From the NCBI RefSeq assembly GCF_021462225.1, contig NC_061804.1, positions 4,293,463 through 4,357,462 of the forward strand: DNA of 64,000 nt. The letters run 5' to 3'. The notes below the pieces were generated by a model. The model made no database searches. It saw nothing but the letters and a program-made list of their open reading frames with translations, and had not been told where the DNA came from. Shown here in pieces: positions 1-10,683 of the stretch; position 1 is the first letter of the stretch, and the number at the start of each line of letters is the position of its first letter. The DNA comes from Girardinichthys multiradiatus (taxonomy: Eukaryota > Chordata > Actinopteri > Cyprinodontiformes > Goodeidae). The position numbers were made by a program, and so were the translations under genes.

Positions 1-980
1 GTAAAAAGACTTCACATAAATTATTCCTCACTGCCGCAGTATAATCTCACCCTGAAAAAAAATAGATAACGCATTTCCTTAACAAGCACATATTTATTCA
101 GTGGGCAAAAGAGATCTTGCGCGATTCGCGCGAGATCTCTTTTGCGCAACTGTATTCCCCTTGCACACATCTCTTTTTTGCTTGTGGTTTTTTGGCAGTG
201 ATATGCCACCATAATTTGTCTTCTCTTAATTATTCAGTCCTCAGCCCTTACTTATGCTTTCTATTCTTAGCTTACAAAGTTTTTTTTTTCTTCGGATTAG
301 GCTTGTGAACTGATTTAGACATGTAATAAGGATGATTTTCTGTATTAGATTTGATCAATTATGCCATATGATTTGCATCATTCTACTGAAAGACCTGGAT
401 ATTGCCTAATTTCCGTTGCAGCGAGAGCATGTTAAGGCACCCCCCTTTAAAATTGCAGGAAAAATGTAAAGACCCAGTAACCAATTTATAAAACAAAAAA
501 TGGCAAATATTTGTGGCGAGGGGGCACTGTCCAAATGAGTGTGTATGTTCTTAAACTTGTGGCTTTCATGTGACTTCATTCTGGTCTCTAATTGGTTACT
601 TAAGGACGCAGCTCCCTGCACCGTTGGCGTATCAGCGATTTCTGTGTCACTCTTCATCCAATCTGGTTAATTAAGGATACCTGTCAATCAAAGTCACACC
701 CCTGGCAGCTTAATTGGCGCAAATGCTACTCAAACATACGGATGCAAACAGAAAAGTCAGCCAACAACCAAACATACAATGGAGGCACTGAAAAAAATTC
801 AGTAATTAATAAGAATTTCACAAGGCTTTTGCAGGAGGAAATAAATTGGATAATGGAATTAGGACTGGACCGACCAGACTTAAAAATCCAACAACAAGTG
901 ACCGAAGACGGATTTATGCTCAAGTAGAGTTTACTGTTGTGTTGTGTCAGGAATGTGGGTTGATAAAAGTATGAGCATGA
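1..980. other. no recognisable gene
   Basis: AT-rich sequence with only short open frames that show no domain or family signature. I see no transposon ends or RNA gene here. Confidence 0.5.
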
Positions 981-989
981 AAATTATGA

Positions 990-1290
990 AAGGTGTACAG
1001 GACGGTGGTGAGACTAGCGATGTTGTATGGTTTAGAGACAGTGGCACTGAGGAAGAGACTGGTGGCAATGCTGGCGGTAGCAGAGATACGGATGTTGACG
1101 GGAGTGATGAGCATGAATAGGAATTAGTACATAATAGGGAAAGCTCAAGTTAGATGTGTGGGAGATTAAGCAGAGGCCAAACTGAGATTGTTTGGACATG
1201 TAAAGAGGAGGGATAGTGAGTACATCTGTAGAAGGATGCTGAGGAACTGCCAGGCAGGAGGCCTAGATGCAGACCAAAACAATTTGTTAA
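990..1290 (+). pseudogene. RTE-type LINE reverse transcriptase, C-terminal remnant
   Basis: Translation from 990 gives KVYRTVVRLAMLYGLETVAL, then a recognisable MLTGVMSM, a stop, and RLFGHVKRRDSEYICRRML. This is the characteristic C-terminal part of fish RTE-type endonuclease/reverse-transcriptase proteins. The usual RRDSEYIGRRML motif is present. In-frame stops and loss of everything upstream show a dead 5'-truncated copy. The 605-bp MITE lies just downstream. Confidence 0.7.
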
Positions 1291-1324
1291 AGCAAAAACA
1301 TTTATGGAATTCAAACAACTAATA

Positions 1325-1929
1325 GGGTATGTCCCAATTCAGGGGCTGCATCCCTCGAAGGACCCGGTCTATGTGGGCTGGGTCCTTCGTCGTCGACCAC
1401 TAAATCCACGGAGGCTGGAAGTGAGCAGCTGCGGATTGGGACAATCTAGCCTCACCGCTGGGAAGGCTGGTGAGGCAAGCCGGCAGTTACTACAGCGGGA
1501 GCAGAACATTCCGAAAACGTCGGAACACGTTTGAAATTAAGCGATGTCTTGATAAATCAAGCAGCAGATATTTCACATCTATACATTTATATTCCCGCAC
1601 TAAAAACATTGTAGAAGTTCATTTGTCACAGAAAGTGTAATTTTTTACAATTTGATCACAGCTTTTGCCGCTGTGGTCCGCCATGGCTGCCCCTGCTTGA
1701 CCAATCCGCTTCGAACCGCAATGACTCATGGGAAATGATGGGCCGCGAAGGATACTCACGACCCATCCTTCAAATCGTGCAAAAGAAGGACACATTTGTT
1801 GGCCCCATTTGAAGGAGTCTCGGTAGGATTGGATTCATGAATTGGGACAGCCTTCATTGCCGCGCTGTGACATAATCGGCCTACAAATGCGGCCTTCGAA
1901 GGATGCAGCCCCTGAATTGGGACATACCC
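1325..1929. mobile_element. 605-bp non-autonomous DNA transposon (MITE-like)
   Basis: The ends are inverted copies: the left end begins GGGTATGTCCCAATTCAGG and the right end is its reverse complement, with similarity continuing about 37 bp inward (GGGCTGCATCC.TCGAAGG). Both sides are flanked by ATA (1322-1324 and 1930-1932), a possible 3-bp target duplication. The interior has no transposase frame. The superfamily is uncertain; a 3-bp duplication would suit PIF/Harbinger-like mobilisation. Confidence 0.75.
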
Positions 1930-2012
1930 ATAGAGTCCACAACATTTTTTTATATGCTTATAATGCTTTGCTTCTCTCTTAAAGAAACAGTAACCCCAAA
2001 TTTAAAAAAAGT

Positions 2013-3590
2013 TTGCATGTATCCCTCTCGTGGACTGGTGGGCTGGGGCTGCTGACGCTGTCTGGGGGGGTTGGGCGGGCTTGGAGGTGTGCTGCTCAGC
2101 TGGCTGTCTTGTCCGAGGGGGGATCGGGGCGGTGGGCTGGGGGGTGGCGTGGAGGGGCTGCGGCCTATGGAGTGGAGGGGTTGTGTCCACTTCTAGGTTG
2201 TGGGGTCACTGGCGTTTGGATTGGCTGGGCGGCGATGGTGGAGCTGAGCTGGATAGTGTTTCTCCCTGGGCGGTCATTGCAGTGGCAGTGATGTAGTGTT
2301 TTTTGTTGCTGAGGGGGGCGTGGTGGGGTCACTGGCCCTGGGTGCCTGCCGCTGGCCAGGGACCTCTTGGTGGATGAGTTTGTCCCATCATGGTGTGGGG
2401 TCGGGGGTCCGGTTGTGGGTGCGGTGCTGGGTGGGGTCTGCCCTGTTGCGCCAGTGGGCGGGGGTGGCGTTGCGCGGGGCCCTTGCATTGCTGTTGCGGC
2501 GCGCTGTGTGGTGGGGGAGCGGGGTGCGGCGGGGGTTCTTAGAGCGGGGCTGTGTGTGGAGCTTGCGCTGTGTGGGTGTGGCTTCATCGGCTTCTCGGCC
2601 ACGGAGTTCACCTGTGGGGGTGTGCCCCTGTGGGGGTGGGGATTCGTGCCGTTTGGGTTCGGGGGGATGTGTTTGATATCGGTGTCCTTGTTGGGGGTGG
2701 CCCTGTGGGGAGGTTCTTGTTGGGGTTCACTGGGGGTGGGAGACTCATGGGGTTGGGATCGGAGCTCGTTGGGGGGTTGGGACTACTCTGTCCTGGGGCG
2801 GCTCCGGTTGGTGGGTTGCTTTGGGCCATGTGGACCCCTCTTTTGTACATAGCCCCCTCTCCGGAGGTGGATGGGGGTTGTTGGGGACTGGGTTCGGGGC
2901 GTGGGGGCGGGAGCCGGGCCGGGGTTGCCCGGATCTGGGCAGTAACGGCGCCGTCTGCCTGCCTCTGCCCCAGGAGGGAAGGGGACCCTCCTGGGATTTT
3001 ATGTGTATGCATGAGAGTGGGAGTCGGTGATTGTGACTGTGTGTGCCTGTTTTTTTTGCGACAGGTTGGGTCTTGGACTGCTCCCTCTCCTGGATCAGCT
3101 TCCTCCCCGCCACACTGCCTGCCGGTGGTTGGAGTCTCTGCCCGCTGGTGTACCTGTGGTTCTCGGTGTCCGGGGCCGGGTGCTTTGGTGTGTGCTGGCT
3201 CACTCCCGGTGGCTGCTTGCCCGGGCCTGGCCTCCTGGGCTCTGTTGGGCCTCTGCTTGGGAGGTGTTGTGTCCCGAGGTCTTGGGCCTCTAGGTCCATG
3301 GCTGGATCTGCTCGGGCGTGGACGGCTGCCGGCGGGGCCTGTGGGCTCGTCGCTGCGGCTCCCTGGGGCTTCTGCACTATCGCTGCTGGATTGTTCCCCT
3401 GGGACTCTCCACTGCTCTTCTCTGGGGGTTGTGGTAGTCCTGGCGGTGGTTCCCCTGGGGTTCCTGTGCTTTGGGGGGCCTTTAGATGTCTGTGGCTCAG
3501 ATCTCCGCCGTATCTGTCCTCAGTGTCCGTCCGGAGACCTTGGGGCAGGCCTGTGGGTCCTCACACTCGCTATTGCATATTTTTGTGGAG
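2013..3590. other. G-rich, GC-rich tract, probably retrotransposon UTR
   Basis: About 1.6 kb extremely rich in G on the + strand (GGGG runs, TGGGGGT, GGTGGG), in sharp contrast to the AT-rich surroundings. Long overlapping open frames exist in several registers on both strands, but none has a coherent protein signature; they follow from scarce A/T-rich stop codons. Fish L1-clade elements often carry such GC-rich untranslated DNA, and an L1-like reverse transcriptase fragment lies at 4138, so a LINE UTR is the best guess. A decayed CpG-island-like segment is the alternative. Confidence 0.45.
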
Positions 3591-4137
3591 GAACCTTGTA
3601 TACAAAAGCACGTCCACACCCATACTCACAGGTGTGTATGTAACAGCTTCAGGTGTTGACAGATACACAGATGTTCTATATTGGGCTGCACCTCTCACTA
3701 AGTACATTTTACATTCAGAATTACCGTGTACTATTTTGTTAAAAAAAAAAAAAACAGCAAGCAGGGTGTAATCTTGTATTCTCTTCATCCTTCTTTCTCT
3801 CCTCCACTCTTTCCTCCTTTTCTCCCCTTTTTCCCCATCTCTCTCTTTTTTGAGCTTCTTTTTTCCTTTTTATTTCAGTCTCCGTGTCCGTAACAATTGA
3901 AATATTCCCAAAGAAGTTTTTAATAAAGTTTCTTTTATAAATATCAAGCAGAGCTTTAAAGCATTAGCTGTGATGCTCTGCTTGTGAAAGTAAATCTGTT
4001 GGGCAATTTCTTGGCACTCAGACAACAATTCTGAGCGATACTCTGCCGGACAGGACACGGTAAAAAAAAAAAAAGAAGTTTTCAATCTCCTCCAATATTC
4101 CCCTTAATACTCTCTCCAAGCGTAGGAAAGACCCAGG
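3591..4137. other. low-complexity spacer
   Basis: Contains an A-run near 3740 and a pyrimidine-rich stretch (about 3775-3885, CTCC/TTTC-rich). No coding signature; possibly the tail of the same LINE-derived block as the preceding G-rich tract. Confidence 0.4.
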
Positions 4138-5120
4138 GCATCAATATTTCTAACAGGATAAATGAGATGACACAACTGAATAATGTCCCATTACTCAAAT
4201 TAATAGAAGATTACCTCACACGGTGGAAATTTCTCCCCTTCTCACTCATGGGAAGACTGTTTGCAATTAAAATAAAGGCCTCCATAAAAAAGGTATAATT
4301 TGTCTGTTTTTCTAATTTTTTATGCTGACACTGTCAGAGTCCGGGAATATTCTGTTTGTGTTTTTGCCTGCTATTAACTTTGCTTGGTCACTAGAGGGCA
4401 CTGGAGCGCCAAGTGATGAAGGAGCAGGTGTTTGTCATTCCCTGATTGCTCTTGGGTGTATTTAAGACGGAGGCTGCCAGCGCTTCAGCGCCTGAGTATT
4501 AGCTTTCAGTGGTTCAGGCTGCACAGTCCTGCCTTTTGTTGGATCAAGTGGACTCTAACCTGGTTATCTTCCTGGAACTCAAGGTCCAAGCATCTATGTT
4601 ATCATCCTAGATTCATCCTGGCTGGCAACTTCCTGGTTCGACGAATAACTGGCACAAGTCACAGCAACCCTTGCCTCAATCTCCACGTGCCCTCCAGCAA
4701 GCTTCCTTCACCTGTGCTCCTCTCTAAGTACCTGCCTACCCTTTATGGCTAAAAGACCAAGCCTCACCTACCTCCGGCAGATGTCAAGAGGACCTTCCCC
4801 TACTAAGCTCCCAGACTCCACAACTCTATTCCCCCTGGTGGTTCCCCTTCATACTTATAGTAAAGATTTTTCTAAAGTTTCAAGAAGAGCCCAGATGAAT
4901 AAATTATGTACATTCTGATAATCCTAGCCTATGCAGTTCATGTATATAGATAATATGATGCCCCCTGCTTGTTAGATGGTAGAAAAATACATAAACCCAA
5001 TAAAAATAAATTGGATCTCTTTTAATGGGCTACTTCATCAACATATAGGTGCCAGGCTAAAACTTGGTAAACTTTCTTTGCCACACCTTTCTTAGTTTCA
5101 TACTCAAAAGTATATTTCTC
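4138..5120 (+). pseudogene. L1-clade LINE reverse transcriptase remnant, split by an LTR-like insertion
   Basis: Frame from 4138 reads GINISNRINEMTQLNN, then LLKLIEDYLTRWKFLPFSLM and GRLFAIKIKAS. This matches the segment of L1/Tx1 ORF2 just downstream of the catalytic core (pattern: thumb helix, W..LP.SLMGR...IK). After the 4.33-4.88-kb insertion, weaker pieces reappear near 5050-5100 (ARLKLGKLSLPHLS resembles the next conserved block). Stops and frameshifts are frequent, so it is non-functional. Confidence 0.6.
4326..4880 (+). mobile_element. solo LTR-like repeat, copy 1
   Basis: About 550 bp related along its length to 8117-8656. Shared blocks include TTGCCTGCTATT, CTGCTTGGTCACTAGA, CAGGTGTTT, GGTGTAT.TA, CTGCCAGC and TTCAG..C.TGAG.ATTAGC. 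A TATA-like GTGTATTTAAG sits inside. No internal retroviral coding sequence lies beside it, so if it is an LTR it is a solo LTR. The ends are poorly defined in this copy; it interrupts the L1-like remnant. Confidence 0.5.
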
Positions 5121-5599
5121 AATAAAAAAAAAAAGTGATGTAAAATGAGGAACAGCTGTTTAAGATGAGATTGGCAGATATTCAGTGGTGAAGAGAACAC
5201 AGATTTGATGTCTGTCATGTTAATCAATGTAAAGCCCCTGTGGCCAAAATCCTTCTCTTAAAAGTTTGACCAGCTACAAAACCATTATATTGAGAAAAAC
5301 CAACAACTGAAGTTGTTTTTTCCCTAAATCCAGAGGGCAGCGCCAGAAGAGGAGTTGTAGCAATCTACTGTAGCCACACAAGCACACCCATTAGAAGAAA
5401 ACAAGTGCACCCCAACTAATGTTGTGACCTCATAGATGCACACAATCATTCCATTGGCTGGAACAGTTGCTAGGCGATTATACCACTTCAGTCTCAGCAA
5501 GAACAAAAGGAATTTGCAAGCAGGGAAGACAGACAGTTTTCAGAGCAAGTGTTACTAGTTTTGAGTGAAAGCAGGAGATCCTGCTCTTAAATTGAAAAT
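5121..5599. other. no recognisable gene
   Basis: AT-rich. One 60-codon minus-strand frame (5324-5506) has no family signature. Nothing else supported. Confidence 0.4.
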
Positions 5600-6534
5600 G
5601 TGTATTCTTGATATTATATTATATTATAATTTCGATTGTTATCAATATACAGAATAGCATTGAGTATATAATGAATTTATTAGAAGTTGTCATATCCATT
5701 ACTAACACCAGAGGGCATCAAGTGACTTTAAATGTAAAACAATAGTGCCTTACAGCTTTAGCCAATGAAATGTCTTAGTTATTCACCATGTCTTTAACTG
5801 CGTCATGTGTTTCATCAGGGTTTTTATGTACGACATTGCTTGTTGTCATTGTTCCAAAAAAAATGTGTGTGCTGTGATTTTTTGCTCCAGTCTAGGGAAT
5901 GAGGAATTCCCCTAGAGAGGGGAAAACTAGTGTGTCTTATCTCTACAACCATTTAAACTAAGTTGTTCATTTAAAAAGGAAAAATCCTTGCTTTGTATGA
6001 GAGTTTGGTATATCATTCTGTTATCATATGTTATTAAAGAACTTAACAAGGAGTAAATGGGAAGGTAAAAAAAATTCTTCCCCAGTAGCCCTTATTGTTG
6101 CTGATCTGATTACGTTTCACTGTTTTCCAAGGAATTTTAGTCTTATTGCTTATGTTGTTTAGTTTACAAAATCTAACAGACTTGAGTTTTTTCACATTTT
6201 CTTCCTTTGAAATCAGTACAGAAAAATACGAAATTCACAATGGCACATTGCAATGATAAAACATCTTACATGTTGTTTATGATCTTTTATCATAAACAAC
6301 ACGTTAAAAACCTGGTCGTTTTAGTTCATGGGAACTCTAATACTTCTAATGATCACCAGGCTTTCAAGTGTCATGCTTTGTCAAAAATAAAGGAAGACAT
6401 CACATCAACAGGAAACACACAAAAGGTCAAGACCTATTTTGTCCAAGCTATTAAGCAGTGCTGCGTATTAGCATGTGGGTTATATGTTTGGTGTTAAGAA
6501 ATAATTATTTTCAGACTCAGGCTTGCAGAAAGGT

Positions 6535-6718
6535 ATGTTAAGGGTGTGTTGACTTATTTTTACAATGCTGTGAAATAGTTCTTGATGATTGACGCTTTAA
6601 ACATGGGAACACGCCCGTTCATTGAGGTCATCTGTGCAGAATTTAAAGTGTAGTAGGGCTCCTAAGTTTTAGTATCAGAACCAGAAGAACAAACCTCCAG
6701 GACCCAACTGAACATCAA
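6535..6718 (+). promoter_or_regulatory. family promoter block, unit 1 (probably inactive)
   Basis: Shares the order GTGTGTTGACTT, TGATTGACGCT, AAACATGGGAACACGCCC, a TTTAAAG TATA-like element (6642-6648) and the leader CTCCAGGA..CAACTGAACATC with unit 3. TATA-to-start spacing is about 75 bp, as in units 2 and 3. The gene behind it is broken. Confidence 0.65.
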
Positions 6719-6767
6719 ACGAAGCTGATCCTTTCTCTGACTCTCATGTCGGTTATCTACAGCACAG
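6719..6767 (+). pseudogene. decayed signal-peptide exon of the LU/mucin family, unit 1
   Basis: Exactly 49 nt like the intact exons and without indels. It reads KLILSLTLMSVIYST after the first codon, against KLIFSLTLIWAIYST in unit 2. Two lesions disable it: the start codon is ACG instead of ATG, and the splice donor GT after CACAG is AT. No LU exon or mucin exon follows before the LINE at 7.7 kb, so unit 1 is a promoter-plus-exon-1 relic. Confidence 0.8.
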
Positions 6768-6990
6768 ATTTAATCAATCTATTTTTATTTTTTCTTTAAC
6801 ATGTAAAAAAAAATAGATATCTTTTTTAACTACAATTGCTAGTCCTGTCATTGAAGTAACAGTGGAAACACTTTCCAGACATTTCTCATGTATACTGGCA
6901 TTTAAATCCAGCCAAATGTTTGTTAATTGAAGTTTGAAACAATCCAAATTATAGCCAGCATACTCCACTCAACTTCTTCCCAGGACATTT

Positions 6991-7560
6991 TTCATACTCT
7001 GGTTGTACAGGAGATTAGAAGGAGAGTTTTTTCAACATTGCTTAAGTTGAGATTGTAGTAAATGTACCAAAATGTGGTCAGATGTTCCCATCCTATCATT
7101 ACAAGTATCAAGGTAATTTTCATTTTGGACATTTAATTATTTATTCGAGCCATTCTTTCTCTAGGCTGAAGTGAATATACAACATACAAATGTTTTGACT
7201 TTTTAAAACAAGAACTAGATCTAAATTGGGTCAAAATGATATGTACAGGCTAAAACGTAAATATATACCACTCCCTAATATTTGGTTAAATGCCCTTTTA
7301 GAGAATTCCAGAGAAAAAGCAGTTTTCGTAGACATAAACAAGCTTCAATTATAATTTTGGCTGGACATTTCAACATGCTATTTGCCGGTATAGGTAGAAT
7401 GATTCAAACTGGTTCTTTTCCTGTAAAGGACTCGGCTTTGAGGCAAAGTCCAGAAACTGTCATTTTGAGGTCACAACTTTGGGAAGACCATCCCAGAAAC
7501 TTAATATTAACCTGCTTTATTCAACCCAAAACCAGGTTTTATGTGTGATCATTGCTCTAG
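6991..7560. other. no recognisable gene
   Basis: Probably the decayed first intron of unit 1. An 88-codon + frame (7282-7548) has no recognisable domain. Confidence 0.4.
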
Positions 7561-7574
7561 TGGAACATATTTTA

Positions 7575-7680
7575 AATGGTAAATGGACTGAACTTGTATA
7601 GCGCTTTATCAAGTCCACAGAGACCCCAAAGCGCTTTACACCACGAGCAGTCATTCACCCATTCATCCACACAAAAAAAA
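7575..7680 (+). repeat. short interspersed-repeat fragment
   Basis: GGTAAATGGACTGAACTTG followed by TATAGCGCTTTATCAAGTCC and a CACCCATTCATCCACAC end. This composition (TAAATGGACT ... ATAGCGCTTT) is common to many fish interspersed repeat tails. It is truncated by an A-rich run at 7674. Confidence 0.55.
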
Positions 7681-7697
7681 AAAAGTAAAAAAAAAGT

Positions 7698-10530
7698 TGG
7701 AAAGAAGCAGCAATAATACCAACACGTAAGTCAGGAAAAGATGACACAAAACCTGAAAATTATAGACCAATTGCGTTAACATCTAATATTTGTAAAATAA
7801 TGGAGAAAATGATTAATGAAAGGATGATATATTATATAGAATCAAAAGGGTATATAGTACAATATCAAAGTGGTTTTACGAGAGGTATGAATACTATGGA
7901 TGCAGTTTTAAGTTTGGAATTTGAAATCAGAAAAGAGTAAATTAACAAAGAAAGTATTGTAGCAGTGTTTTTTGATATTGAAAAAGCATAAGATATTATG
8001 TGGAAAGGTTTATTAATTAAAATTAGAAAGATGGGTATTACAGGAAGGATGTACAGATGAATAAAAGATTCTCTAACTAGAAGACAAATACAAGTAAGAA
8101 TAGGAAATCACTATTTTGTTGGGGTCTGTGAGTTTGCTGTTTGTTTGTGTTTGCCTGCTATTTACTCTGCTTGGTCACTAGATGGTGTTGGAGCTCACGG
8201 GTGCAGAGGTGACAGGTGTTTCACATTGGCTAATTACCTGGAGGTGTATATAGGCTGGAAACTGCCAGCACTTCAACACTTGAGAATTAGCCATCAGTGG
8301 TAACAAACTCTAGCCAATCTTAAGCTCTTGTTGCAGCCTTCTTGCTTCTCGTGAGCCTTGACTAACTCAAGTGTATGCTCCTCCTCAGGTTGTTTCCCCG
8401 ACCTGGATGAGTTCAAGTTTGTTTTCAGACTCTCCTTAAAGAGTGTTCTCTGGTTTTCGGGCAAGGATCGGCTCCTGACTTCTAGACTAAGATTCAATTC
8501 TCGAGCTTTCACGCAAGTACCTTTAACCTGTGCTCCACGCCATCATCCTGGTCCAGGATTTCACACCCATATCACTCCCATGAAAATAAAACTTTCTGTA
8601 AATCTCCTGAGTGTGTTTCTGCATGTGGAGTCAGATCAATAACAAAAACTATGACATATTCTGAGAAATGTATTGTTGAAACTGGTACTCCACAAGGAAG
8701 TATAAGTCCTTCTATTTTCATTAATCATAAATGTGTTTCAACATATAGATAATGGGATGGGATTTTTTGTCTTTTTGCTGATGACGGAGAAAAGATGCAA
8801 AAACCTATTTTTAAAGTTGAAAGAATTGTCATATAAATGGGGATTTAAATTCAGTAGACAAGACTAAAATGTAAAAATTGGTGATATTAAATTTATATAA
8901 CCAAGAAATAGAAAAAGTGAAACAATTTAAATTTCTAGGGGTTTGATAGAAAGAATTACATGGAATGTACACATTTAGAATGTTTTAGACAGATGCAAAA
9001 AGGTATTAAATATTGAGGTTTTTAACTGGTAGTGATTGGGGGCAGATAGGATAGCACTTAAGGCTATATATACAGGATTATTAGATCAGTACTAGATTAT
9101 GGAAGCATTTTTTATAATTCAGCAGACACAAATTTACAAAAATTAGATTGTATTCAATACCAAGCATTGAGATTATGTACAGGAGCAGTTAAAACTACTC
9201 CAACAGCATCGTTATTGGTAGAAATGGGAGAAATACTGCTTAAAATTAGAAGAAAGCAATTAACATTAAATTATTGGGCTAATTTAAGAGGTCATAGACA
9301 GGATCATCCAACCCAAAAAGCAATAAAACCTTGCTGGGAAAAAGAGATAAAAGAAATCAGATGTTTTGGTTGGTTTGTGAATAAAAATTAACAGAATTCA
9401 AAATAGATCAAGTTAATATAAGTCAAACAGTTCCTTTATCAGTGATAGAGCCTTGGTTAATTCCAGATGTCATGGTAGATTTTACTTTGCTGAAAAGGAG
9501 AAATGAGGATAAGGAATTTATTTTAAATTCACATATAGTACAGGATTATATCAATAAATATTATGGTTATGTTCAAATTTTTACAGATGCTTCTAAAAAT
9601 ATATTGCTTCTAAAAATAAAGTTGGTGTGGCCTTTATAGTACCAGAGTTCAATGTTAAAATTAGGAAAAGAATAAATGATGGACTTTCAGTATATACAGG
9701 AGAAATGATTGCTATATTATTAGCCATTCAATGGGTTGAGGAAATAAGACCATTAAGATCAGTAATTTGTTCAGATTCTAGTTCATCATTTGTTAGTTTA
9801 CAGCATGATCAATCAGAAAGCAGACCAGATATTTTAATAGAAATTCAACAGACATTATGTAGAATAAATATGATGGGTTTAATGATACATTTTTTATGGA
9901 TGCCAGCGCATTATGGTGTTAAAGGAAATGAATTGGTAGATAGGGCAGCAAAGAAAGCTGTTAGAAATTTATCAGTAGATTTAGTTATTAATTTTAGTAA
10001 AACAGAAATAAAAATGTTAATTAAACAGAAAATGAAGGATAAATGGAAAAAGGAATGGGATAAAGAAAAGAAAGGACATTGGTTTTATAAAATTCAAAAG
10101 AACACTGGAGAAGAACAGGAAGGGCAAGGAGGGAAGATACAATTATTTCTCATCTCAGATTTGGGCATACTGGGTTAAATAGTACTCTTTTTATTTTAGG
10201 GAAACATTGTAATGGTAACTGTGAATACTGTGGAATAGATGAAACAGTAGAGCATGTTATGTTCCACTGTAAAAAAAAAATATGAGGAAGAGAGACAATT
10301 AATTCAAAATTTAAATAGAATTAAAGTTAAATTAGATTTAGTTGATTTACTTAGAAGTAATTCAAAAAGTAACATCTATCAGATATGTTGTTATCTAAAA
10401 ATAACACAGCTGTACAATAGAATTTAATTCCTGAGACATTCTGGTCCACACTCCATACCAGCAGGTGGCAGTAATGAACCAAGAAGAACTTGGGTCTGCT
10501 CTCCTCTACAGGTAGTTATTCTTTAACATC
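7698..10530 (+). pseudogene. RNase H-bearing non-LTR retrotransposon (I/Nimb-like), inactive
   Basis: A 5'-truncated LINE. Reverse transcriptase motifs in order are: WKEAAIIPTRKSGKDDTKPE with NYRPIALTSNICKIMEKMI; QYQSGFTRG; FDIEKA followed by a stop; then, after the LTR insertion, ETGTPQGSISPSIFIN. Then come LDYGSIFYNSA and an RNase H domain at about 9560-9960 (IFTDASKN, YTGEMIAILLAIQWVEE, SDSSSSFVS, MPAHYGVKGNELVDRAAKKA). A C-terminal zinc-finger-like CNGNCEYCG...EHVMFHC follows near 10210-10270. A 3' UTR with CCAGCAGGTGGCAGTAATG follows. At least five stops or frameshifts make it dead. RNase H plus a C-terminal CCHC-like motif suggests an I-superfamily clade; the exact clade is uncertain. 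Confidence 0.8.
8117..8656 (+). mobile_element. solo LTR-like insertion, copy 2
   Basis: A 540-bp block starting TGTTGGGGTCTG and ending AACTATGACA (TG...CA). It is flanked by TATTT (8112-8116) and TATTC (8657-8661), an almost perfect 5-bp target duplication. It cleanly interrupts the LINE reverse transcriptase frame (GNHY before, SEKCIVETGTPQGS after). A TATA-like TATATAG lies near 8247 and AATAAA is at 8585-8590, in LTR order. It is related to 4326-4880. No internal genes, so it is a solo LTR; the host retrotransposon family is unknown. Confidence 0.65.
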
Positions 10531-10683
10531 TGTCCAGGGACAACAGATGCAAACAAACATTTTTGCTGCCAGCAGCTCAGTATACAGGTGCTGGTCATAA
10601 AATTAGATTATCATGAAAAAATTTATTTATTTCAGTAATTCCAAAACTGAAACTTACACAGAGACTGATATATTTCATATGTT

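Larger units (their letters stand above)
5600..6990 (+). repeat. segmental duplication, unit 1 copy
   Basis: Colinear with 30170-31520. Matches include the TATTA microsatellite, GTATATAATGAATTTAT, CAATAGTGCCTTACAGCTTT, the GGGAATGAGGA block, the TTGTTGCTGATC block, the AACATGGGAACACGCCC promoter motif and the 49-bp signal exon. The alignment is interrupted only by small indels. This is the 5' flank plus first exon of the LU/mucin family, so unit 1 arose by tandem duplication of a whole gene start. Confidence 0.85.

Noticed and set aside
2002..3771. Overlapping frames of up to 363 codons in the G-rich tract
   Set aside because: Low-complexity translations with no conserved motif; composition alone explains them.
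7282..7548. 88-codon + strand frame
   Set aside because: No domain, no splice context and no similarity to the LU exons.
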